Below are positions 7,091 to 11,198 of a stretch of 11,198 nucleotides of DNA, in pieces (the stretch's first letter is position 1; each line of letters starts with the position of its first letter). The DNA lies in the NCBI GenBank assembly GCA_045611685.1, contig JAZKXO010000086.1:1-11198 (forward strand). The letters are read 5' to 3'. The translations under genes were made by a program, and so were the position numbers. This DNA is from SIG701 sp045611685 (GTDB lineage Bacteria; Bacillota; Clostridia; Oscillospirales; CAG-272). The notes beneath the pieces were generated by a model. It did no database searches, was not told the origin of the DNA, and saw only the letters and a list, made by a program, of their open reading frames with translations.

Positions 7091-7106
7091 TTTGTGACCC
7101 TCCTTT

Positions 7107-7141
7107 AGTATAAGTATAGCACAGTAGAAGAGGTTTGTAAA
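7107..7141 (-). promoter_or_regulatory. Sigma-A-type promoter of the nfeD-SPFH operon
   Basis: On the minus strand, TTTACA (7136-7141) and TATACT (7113-7118) are separated by exactly 17 bases. A second TATACT abuts it at 7107-7112, directly before the AAAGGAGG ribosome binding site (7099-7106). Transcription from the first box would start at about 7106, giving a leader of less than 20 bases in which the ribosome binding site is almost at the 5' end. Confidence 0.85.
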
Positions 7142-7223
7142 TATTTTTTGCTTACCTTTCATATAAGATGGAGGGCAAGGTCCCTGCTTTTTTAGCGGGG
7201 CGAATTTTGCCGACAGAACGGAC

Positions 7224-7252
7224 TTGACACGCTCTTCTCCCCGTGGTATAAT
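7224..7252 (+). promoter_or_regulatory. Consensus promoter of tRNA-Gly
   Basis: TTGACA (7224-7229), a 17-base spacer and TATAAT (7247-7252) form a perfect sigma-A promoter. The expected start, about 7259, lies practically at the mature tRNA 5' end (7261), so the 5' leader is only about two bases. It is divergent from the nfeD promoter 82 bases away. Confidence 0.93.
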
Positions 7253-7260
7253 GAATCCAC

Positions 7261-7334
7261 GCAGATGTAGTTTAGTGGCAGAACTTCAGCTTCCCAAGCT
7301 GACCGTGCGGGTTCGATTCCCGTCATCTGCTCCA
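7261..7334 (+). tRNA. tRNA-Gly (anticodon CCC)
   Basis: All arms fold. The acceptor is GCAGATG/CATCTGC (7261-7267 with 7324-7330). The D arm carries GTTTAGTGGCAGAAC. The anticodon stem is TCAGC/GCTGA with loop TTCCCAA, which reads CCC at positions 34-36 and so serves GGG codons. The T arm is GCGGG-TTCGATT-CCCGT, with one G-U pair. The discriminator base is T, followed by a genome-encoded CCA, 74 bases in all. It stands alone with its own promoter and terminator. The reverse strand of this gene produces a false reading frame. Confidence 0.97.
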
Positions 7335-7339
7335 AAAAG

Positions 7340-7370
7340 AAAACCGCCGTATGGCGGTTTTTATTTTTGT
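7340..7370 (+). terminator. Intrinsic terminator of tRNA-Gly
   Basis: AAAACCGCC (7340-7348), loop GTAT, GGCGGTTTT (7353-7361), then a run of T broken by one A. This is a textbook terminator starting six bases after the CCA. An exact copy of its stem is repeated 105 bases downstream. Confidence 0.93.
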
Positions 7371-7444
7371 ATTTGAGGGGAATCGAACTTGTTCGCCGAG
7401 TTTGATGCATAGCATCAAATCTCGCGTCATCATGCTCCAAAAAG

Positions 7445-7467
7445 AAAACCGCCGTATGGCGGTTTTT
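7445..7467 (+). terminator. Second copy of the tRNA-Gly terminator
   Basis: AAAACCGCC (7445-7453), loop GTAT, GGCGGTTTT (7458-7466), then TGTTTTTGG. It is identical in the stem to the first copy and could act as a back-up terminator for tRNA read-through. Confidence 0.8.
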
Positions 7468-7540
7468 GTTTTTGGAATTTGTGGGGAATCGAACTTGTTC
7501 GCCGAGTTTGGCGCGAAGCGGCAAATCGGACATTTCCCTC

Positions 7541-7568
7541 TTGCTAAATTCCCCATATGTGATATAAT
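7541..7568 (+). promoter_or_regulatory. Probable promoter of the MBL-fold hydrolase gene
   Basis: TTGCTA (7541-7546) and TATAAT (7563-7568) lie 16 bases apart, right after the tandem repeat. Transcription would start at about 7575, about 24 bases before the ATG at 7599, leaving just room for GGAGGA at 7587-7592. Confidence 0.75.
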
Positions 7569-7598
7569 AATACCATACTACAAATCGGAGGAAATATT

Positions 7599-8273
7599 AT
7601 GAAAATCACTTGGCTCGGACAGGCGGGGCTTCTTTTCGAAAAGGACGGATTTACCGTTCTCGTGGATCCGTATCTGTCGGACAGCTGCTTTAAGATGAAT
7701 CCGAAAAGCTATCGCCGCACCCCCATTGACGAATCGTATCTTAAGATCACGCCGGATATGCTCATCTTCACGCATAATCACCTCGATCACCTCGATCCGG
7801 ATACCGTGCCGCACTATTTGGGGAAAGAGGGACACATCACCGTTCTCGCGAGTGAAAACGGCTGGCATGAGGCGAGAAAATACGGAAACGGGCATAATTA
7901 TGTGATGATGCATCCGGGGACGGAGTGGACCGAGGGCGGCATCACCGTTACCGCCGTGCCGGCAGAGCATTCGGAGCTTACGGCGATCGGTGTGATCATC
8001 GACGACGGGGAGAAGAAATACTACGTCACCGGCGACACGCTGTATTCCTCGCGCGTGCTCTCGGCGATCCCTTGTGGGATTCACGCGGTCTTTTTGCCGA
8101 TCAACGGCGTGGGCAACAACATGAACGCCGTGGATGCGGCGCGCTTTGCCCGTGCTGTCGGGGCAAAGATTACGGTGCCCGTGCACTACGGGATGTTCGA
8201 CGAGCTGGGTCCCGCGGTACCGGGGGCGGAAAATGTGAAGATTATGAAGGCGTACGAGGCAGAAGAATTCTGA
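7599..8273 (+). CDS. Metallo-beta-lactamase-fold metal-dependent hydrolase (UlaG/UPF0173-type)
   Basis: The 224-residue protein opens with the UlaG-like strand MKITWLGQAGLLFE and the LVDPYLS turn. Metal ligands are complete: H59, H61, D63 and H64 in THNHLDHLD (HxHxDH motif), H124 in PAEHSE, D146 in VTGDTLYS, and H196 in VHYGMF. The length and the absence of extra domains fit the small cytoplasmic lactonase-like group that includes UlaG (L-ascorbate-6-phosphate lactonase) and the UPF0173 proteins. The true substrate cannot be told from sequence, and no sugar-transport or ascorbate genes are nearby. The ATG at 7599 has GGAGGA six bases upstream. The gene has its own promoter and appears monocistronic, since a repeat mosaic and a separate promoter follow. 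Confidence 0.92.
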   Translation: MKITWLGQAGLLFEKDGFTVLVDPYLSDSCFKMNPKSYRRTPIDESYLKITPDMLIFTHNHLDHLDPDTVPHYLGKEGHITVLASENGWHEARKYGNGHNYVMMHPGTEWTEGGITVTAVPAEHSELTAIGVIIDDGEKKYYVTGDTLYSSRVLSAIPCGIHAVFLPINGVGNNMNAVDAARFARAVGAKITVPVHYGMFDELGPAVPGAENVKIMKAYEAEEF

Positions 8274-8275
8274 TT

Positions 8276-8340
8276 CGGGGGTTGGAGGGGGCGAAGCCCC
8301 CTCGGGAAAGAAATTCGTGCGGCGGGAGCAAGCCCCCGCC
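8276..8340. repeat. Composite repeat, partial copy B
   Basis: This copy begins two bases after the hydrolase stop codon with GGGGGTTGGAGGGGGC and the perfect GAGGGGGC-GAA-GCCCCCTC hairpin (8285-8303). It then diverges through GTGCGGCGGGAGCAAGCCC into a second stem (GGCGGG 8321-8326 with CCCGCC 8335-8340). It matches copies A (1346) and C (8868) over the first half only. There is no T-tract, but the stem may still serve as a 3' end for the hydrolase mRNA. Confidence 0.75.
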
Positions 8341-8392
8341 CTACGGAGGAAAAATCCCGCAGGTGTCCTCGATGCAGTATGCCGTCCACAAA

Positions 8393-8474
8393 CCCGTAGG
8401 GGGGCATTCCATATGCCCCCGTTTCGGTCATCGTTGCCGTATTTGCGGGCGGATATGGAATCCGCCCCTACAGG
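8393..8474. repeat. 82-base inverted element with two covarying hairpins
   Basis: The ends are near-perfect inverted repeats: CCCGTAGGGG (8393-8402) against CCCCTACAGG (8465-8474), nine of ten matching. Inside are two 21-base hairpins (8400-8420 and 8447-8467) that are inverted copies of each other. They differ at four positions, and these form two compensatory base-pair swaps. The 26 bases between them are unstructured. No open frame is credible here. It fits a small non-autonomous palindromic repeat such as a MITE or REP-type element. Confidence 0.75.
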
Positions 8475-8511
8475 AATGAATTTAGAGCAAGCCGCGCCCC
8501 TCTGAAAAAGA

Positions 8512-8572
8512 TTTCGCGCGAAAGCGCAGAATTATATTGGTGTGAATAAAGGCGCCTGCCTCCGGCGGCGGG
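8512..8572. repeat. Repeat module with ATTGG block, copy 3
   Basis: CGCGAAAGCGCAGAAT, then ATATTGG (ATTGG at 8536-8540), matches the module at 1689-1712 nearly base for base. It then diverges into TGTGAATAAAGGCGCC and a CGCC-rich stem. It lies just upstream of the thrS promoter. Confidence 0.65.
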
Positions 8573-8602
8573 AAAGAAGATTTGTGCGGTAAATTTTTGC
8601 CC

Positions 8603-8631
8603 TTGACAACGCATTTTATTTGTATTATACT
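8603..8631 (+). promoter_or_regulatory. thrS: Promoter of the T-box-thrS transcript
   Basis: TTGACA (8603-8608), a 17-base spacer and TATACT (8626-8631) form a strong sigma-A promoter. The expected start, about 8638, falls exactly where the T-box leader begins, which supports both calls. Confidence 0.9.
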
Positions 8632-8640
8632 ATATCATAA

Positions 8641-8856
8641 CGGAATATGTCCGTGCGCGGATGCCGACAGAGAACTGTGCCCCGATCCCCGATCGGTGTG
8701 GTGCAAGCACAGAGGAGAGTTGCGCAGGGGTACCGCCCGTGACGGCGCATGCCGTATATTTGAATACGATTCCTGAATGAGTGAAAATTTCGGGTGGAAC
8801 CGTGCGAGTGTCCATACTCTGCACCCCGGACTGCGATGGCAGTACGGGGGCTTTTT
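8641..8856 (+). promoter_or_regulatory. T-box riboswitch upstream of thrS
   Basis: The leader senses uncharged tRNA and lets transcription continue into thrS. The T-box sequence CGGGTGGAACCGTG is at 8791-8804. The antiterminator folds as CGGG (8791-8794), bulge TGGAACC, then GTGCGAGT with ACTC and GCAC, closed by CCCG (8825-8828). The competing terminator uses the same CCCCG (8824-8828) with CGGGG (8845-8849), plus ACTGC/GCAGT, and ends in TTTTT (8852-8856). Stem III is CGTAT/ATACG at 8753-8768. Stem I spans about 8653-8750, closed by GTGCGC/GCGCAT, with an inner CTGTGC/GCACAG helix. A candidate threonine specifier ACC at 8732-8734 is followed by G; I am less sure of that codon. The TGGA bulge predicts a tRNA with U at position 73. 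Confidence 0.93.
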
Positions 8857-8867
8857 GTTTTCCGTAA

Positions 8868-9062
8868 ACGGGGGGTTGAGGGGGCGAAGCCCCCTCGGGA
8901 AAGAAGATTTGCGCGGCGGGATTGCTTGGTAGGGAGAAACGCTTTCACCCGCGCGGGATCACAAAACTACATTGGTATAAATACGGGGCTTTTGCCCCGA
9001 ACCCCGGAGGCTTTATGTTGGGGCGCTGCCCCAAACCTCGAACCAAGGGCTTTTGCCCTTGG
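8868..9062. repeat. Composite repeat, full copy C, with three added short hairpins, inside the thrS leader
   Basis: The copy starts 12 bases after the T-box terminator with GGGGGGTTGAGGGGGC and the same 8-bp GAA-loop hairpin. It runs through GATTTGCGCGGCGGGATT and GTAGGGAGAAACGCTT to ATTGG (8971-8975) and GGGGC-TTTT-GCCCC (8985-8998). It then continues with TTGGGGC-GCT-GCCCCAA (9018-9034) and CCAAGGGC-TTTT-GCCCTTGG (9043-9062). These stems lie in the untranslated leader between the T-box and the thrS ribosome binding site (9078-9083). A reading frame in phase with thrS runs through it, but the internal start is clearly better. Confidence 0.8.
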
Positions 9063-9090
9063 AACCCAATACTTTTTGGAGGAAATGGTT

Positions 9091-11031
9091 ATGCTTTACA
9101 ATTTCGGTTCGGTCAGCTACACGTCCGAGGCGCCGGTATCCGTTTACGATGCGGCGGCCGCTGCGGGCATTATTTCCCGGGAAATTCTCGTGGCACGCGT
9201 AAACGGCGAGGTGCGCGATCTGACCTACGTTCCCGACGCGGACTGTGAGGTCAAACTTCTCACGTTCGACGATCCCGACGATGACGGCGCACGCCGCGCG
9301 TTCCGCCACACGGCATCCCATATTTTAGCCGAGGCGGTAAAACGCCTGTACCCCGAGGCAAAGCTGACGATCGGTCCCGCGATCGACGACGGCTTCTATT
9401 ACGATTTTGATTCCGACGTATCCTTTACGCCCGAGATTCTGAAAGAGATCGAAGGCGAGATGAAGAAGATCGTGCGCGAGTCGCAGCGGCTTGAGCGCTT
9501 CACCCTGCCCCGCGACGAGGCGAAAAAGCTGATGGCAGAGCGCGGCGAGGACTACAAGCTCCTTCTCATCGACCGCGTGCCCGAGGGCGAGGAGATCTCC
9601 TTCTATAAAATGGGCGATTTCGTCGATCTGTGCGCCGGTCCGCATCTGTTCACGACGTCGATCGTGAAAGCGTTCAAGCTGACGCAGTGCACGGGCGCGT
9701 ACTGGGAAGGCAAATCGGAGAATAAGATGCTGCAGCGTATCTACGGTACGGCGTTCCCGACGAAGGACGCTTTGAACGCGCATCTTACGAAACTCGAGGA
9801 GGCACGCGGCAGAGACCACAACAAGCTCGGCCGTGAGCTGGAGCTGTTCACCACCGTGGATTCGATCGGTCAGGGGCTTCCGATCCTTCTGCCCAAAGGC
9901 TCCCGCATCATTCAGCGCCTGCAGCGCTGGATCGAGGACGAGGAAGAAAAGCGCGGCTATCTTCTCACGAAGACGCCGCTTATGGCAAAGCGCGATCTGT
10001 ATAAGATCTCGGGTCACTGGGATCACTACCTCGACGGCATGTTCATTCTGGGCGATCCGTACGATGAGACGAAGGAGTGCTTTGCGCTCCGTCCGATGAC
10101 GTGTCCGTTCCAGTATCAGGCGTACCTCACGAAAAAGCGCTCCTACCGCGAGCTGCCGCTTCGCTACGGCGAGACGTCCACCCTGTTCCGCAACGAGGAT
10201 TCGGGTGAGATGCACGGTCTGATCCGCGTGCGCCAGTTCACGATCTCCGAGGGACATCTCGTGCTCCGCCCCGATCAGTTGGAGGAAGAATTCCGCGGCT
10301 GTCTGGAGCTTGCAAAGCACGTGCTGGATACGGTCGGCCTTCTTGAGGACTGCACGTTCCGCTTCTCCCAGTGGGATCCGAAGCGCACCGACAAGTACGA
10401 GGGCACGGCTGAGCAGTGGGATGAGGCACAGGCCATCATGAAGAAGATTCTCGATAATCTCGGCCTTGATTACAAGATCGGTATTGGCGAGGCGGCGTTC
10501 TACGGCCCGAAGCTCGATATCCAGTGCAAGAACGTATTCGGTAAAGAGGACACGATCGTTACAATCCAGATCGACATGCTGCTCGCCGAAAAATTCGGCA
10601 TGTACTACACGGACAGCGACAACCAGCAGAAGCTGCCGTATATCATCCACCGCACGTCGCTCGGCTGCTACGAGCGCACGCTCGCACTCCTTATCGAGAA
10701 ATACGCGGGCGCGTTCCCGCTGTGGCTTGCGAACACGCAGGCTGTGGTGATCCCGCTGGCGGAGGATTTCGCACCGTACGCGAGAGAGGTTGCCGAAAAA
10801 CTGAAGGCTGCCGGCATCCGCTGTGATCTTGACGATCGCAACGAGACCTTAAAATACCGCATCCGCGAGGCACAGCTCGCGAAGACCCCGTATATGCTCG
10901 TCGTCGGTGAAAAGGAGCAGACGGACGGCACGGTTGCCGTTCGTGCCCGCCGCGAAGAGGACGGCGGCGTCATGAAGGTGGAAGATTTCATGGCGAAGGC
11001 GCTCATGGAGATCGCAACGAAGAAGAGATAA
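9091..11031 (+). CDS. thrS: Threonine--tRNA ligase
   Basis: ThrRS charges tRNA-Thr and edits mischarged Ser-tRNA-Thr. The protein has 646 residues. It has an N-terminal TGS domain (about 1-62), an editing domain with HTASH (H73, H77) and CAGPH (C181, H185), a class II catalytic core and an anticodon-binding domain (from about 545). Zinc ligands are present as C338 in RPMTCPF, H389 in SEGHL and H520 in IIHRTS. Motif 2 reads FRNEDSGEMHGLIRVRQF. The CPFQ and ISEGHL wording differs from the E. coli enzyme (CPGH, DDAH) and fits a variant I know from Clostridia. The start is ATG 9091 with GGAGGA at 9078-9083. ATG 9085 is in frame but only one base from the ribosome binding site, and the upstream in-phase stretch is T-box and repeat. 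Expression is controlled by the T-box. Confidence 0.97.
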   Translation: MLYNFGSVSYTSEAPVSVYDAAAAAGIISREILVARVNGEVRDLTYVPDADCEVKLLTFDDPDDDGARRAFRHTASHILAEAVKRLYPEAKLTIGPAIDDGFYYDFDSDVSFTPEILKEIEGEMKKIVRESQRLERFTLPRDEAKKLMAERGEDYKLLLIDRVPEGEEISFYKMGDFVDLCAGPHLFTTSIVKAFKLTQCTGAYWEGKSENKMLQRIYGTAFPTKDALNAHLTKLEEARGRDHNKLGRELELFTTVDSIGQGLPILLPKGSRIIQRLQRWIEDEEEKRGYLLTKTPLMAKRDLYKISGHWDHYLDGMFILGDPYDETKECFALRPMTCPFQYQAYLTKKRSYRELPLRYGETSTLFRNEDSGEMHGLIRVRQFTISEGHLVLRPDQLEEEFRGCLELAKHVLDTVGLLEDCTFRFSQWDPKRTDKYEGTAEQWDEAQAIMKKILDNLGLDYKIGIGEAAFYGPKLDIQCKNVFGKEDTIVTIQIDMLLAEKFGMYYTDSDNQQKLPYIIHRTSLGCYERTLALLIEKYAGAFPLWLANTQAVVIPLAEDFAPYAREVAEKLKAAGIRCDLDDRNETLKYRIREAQLAKTPYMLVVGEKEQTDGTVAVRARREEDGGVMKVEDFMAKALMEIATKKR

Positions 11032-11037
11032 AGCAGA

Positions 11038-11067
11038 GGGAAAACTTTTTGCAAAAAAAGTTTTCCC
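11038..11067. terminator. 13-bp hairpin after thrS, probable transcript end
   Basis: GGGAAAACTTTTT (11038-11050) pairs perfectly with AAAAAGTTTTCCC (11055-11067) around GCAA, seven bases after the thrS stop. The T-run sits in the left arm rather than after the stem, so it is not a textbook intrinsic terminator on the plus strand. It may instead be a repeat arm. Confidence 0.6.
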
Positions 11068-11098
11068 CACACCCCTTTCAAAAACCTCAAACGAAAAA

Positions 11099-11198
11099 CA
11101 ACGCCTATGCTTTTGGCTGGTGCTCATAAAACAGTTAAATCCGACCTATGGTTAAGTCGGATCGTAGCCATGTCGTTCTGTGAGCCAAGGAGTTGGTT
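11099..11198 (+). other. Unassigned structured non-coding segment, cut by window end
   Basis: No gene is visible in the last 131 bases. ATCCGAC (11139-11145) pairs with GTCGGAT (11156-11162). TTGGCT (11113-11118) can pair with AGCCAA (11183-11188), and ACAG (11131-11134) with CTGT (11178-11181), leaving large internal loops. ATGGTTA (11148-11154) can instead pair with TAGCCAT (11165-11171), which excludes the first hairpin. This could be the 5' part of a structured RNA, a regulatory leader or the end of a mobile element. The strand and the function are unknown. Confidence 0.4.

Larger units (their letters stand above)
7321..7528 (+). repeat. Two-unit ~105-base tandem repeat starting in the tRNA 3' end
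   Basis: Unit 1 begins with CGTCAT at 7321 inside the tRNA; unit 2 begins with the same hexamer at 7425. Each unit then has TGCTCCAAAAAG, the AAAACCGCC-GTAT-GGCGGTTTT terminator (7340-7361 and 7445-7466), and GGGGAATCGAACTTGTTCG (7377-7395 and 7483-7501). Each ends in a hairpin whose basal TTTG/CAAA pairs are kept while the middle differs: 7401-7419 has an 8-bp perfect stem, and 7507-7525 a stem with one G-G mismatch. The GGGAATCGAAC block is the exact reverse complement of the tRNA T-arm segment at 7311-7321. Unit 2 has no tRNA body, so it is a tail duplication rather than a second tRNA. Confidence 0.88.

Noticed and set aside
7091..7162. Longer NfeD start at 7162
   Set aside because: The extra 24 codons span the promoter, and ATG 7090 has an ideal ribosome binding site.
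7182..7200. CCCTGCT-TTTTT-AGCGGGG hairpin upstream of tRNA-Gly as a terminator
   Set aside because: It contains a wobble pair and lacks a following T-tract, and no transcript is expected to end there since both promoters diverge from this spot.
7335..7528. CRISPR array
   Set aside because: Only two units of about 105 bases that contain terminators, with no short regular repeat-spacer pattern and no cas genes.
7192..7556. Minus-strand frames of 77 and 113 codons over the tRNA-Gly region
   Set aside because: They translate the reverse strand of the tRNA and the tandem repeat. The MTGIEPARSAWEAEVLPLNY stretch is a known type of false protein from antisense tRNA-Gly.
8794..9090. N-terminal extension of thrS beginning at 8794
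   Set aside because: It would translate the T-box antiterminator, terminator and repeat. A proper ribosome binding site and the TGS domain start at 9091.

Overview
The window looks like a chromosomal segment of a moderately high-GC, probably uncultured gut-type Firmicute (Clostridia; Oscillospiraceae- or Christensenellales-like). This rests on AGGAGG-type ribosome binding sites, consensus sigma-A promoters, a T-box leader in front of thrS, a divergent clostridial-type ThrS, and GC-rich interspersed hairpin repeats in almost every gene gap. The placement is inference from style and cannot be proved without a search.

Layout. 1-1289 is the 3' part of gyrB (+). 1290-1777 is a 488-base gap packed with hairpins and repeat modules. 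1778-4312 is gyrA (+). 4372-4686 is a small RNHCP-domain zinc-ribbon-like protein (+), and 4722-5576 is a 2-oxoacid dehydrogenase E2-type acyltransferase-fold protein (+) whose catalytic His position holds Glu. 5577-5763 is a convergent gap with three stem-loops. 5764-7090 is a two-gene minus-strand operon, nfeD-like then SPFH/band-7, with its own promoter and visibly lower GC than its neighbours. 7261-7334 is tRNA-Gly(CCC), driven by a perfect TTGACA-N17-TATAAT promoter and followed by a terminator that recurs in a ~105-base tandem repeat. 7599-8273 is an UlaG/UPF0173-type metallo-beta-lactamase-fold hydrolase (+). 8274-8600 is another repeat mosaic. 8603-8856 is a promoter plus T-box riboswitch, followed by 230 bases of further repeat-derived leader. 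9091-11031 is thrS (+). 11032-11198 holds a long A/T-rich hairpin and an unassigned structured segment cut by the window edge.

How it works together. gyrB and gyrA supply the two gyrase subunits. The nfeD-SPFH pair is a known membrane-microdomain partnership. The T-box should couple thrS expression to uncharged tRNA-Thr. The other genes are housekeeping-like or of unknown role. I see no defence system, CRISPR array, transposase or prophage gene.

The most unusual material is non-coding: a dispersed composite repeat family, an 82-base element made of two inverted hairpin copies differing only by compensatory base-pair swaps, the tandem repeat beginning inside the 3' end of the tRNA, and the structured right-hand edge. 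In the proteins, GyrA lacks both usual quinolone-bridge residues, and the E2-like protein lacks its catalytic histidine.
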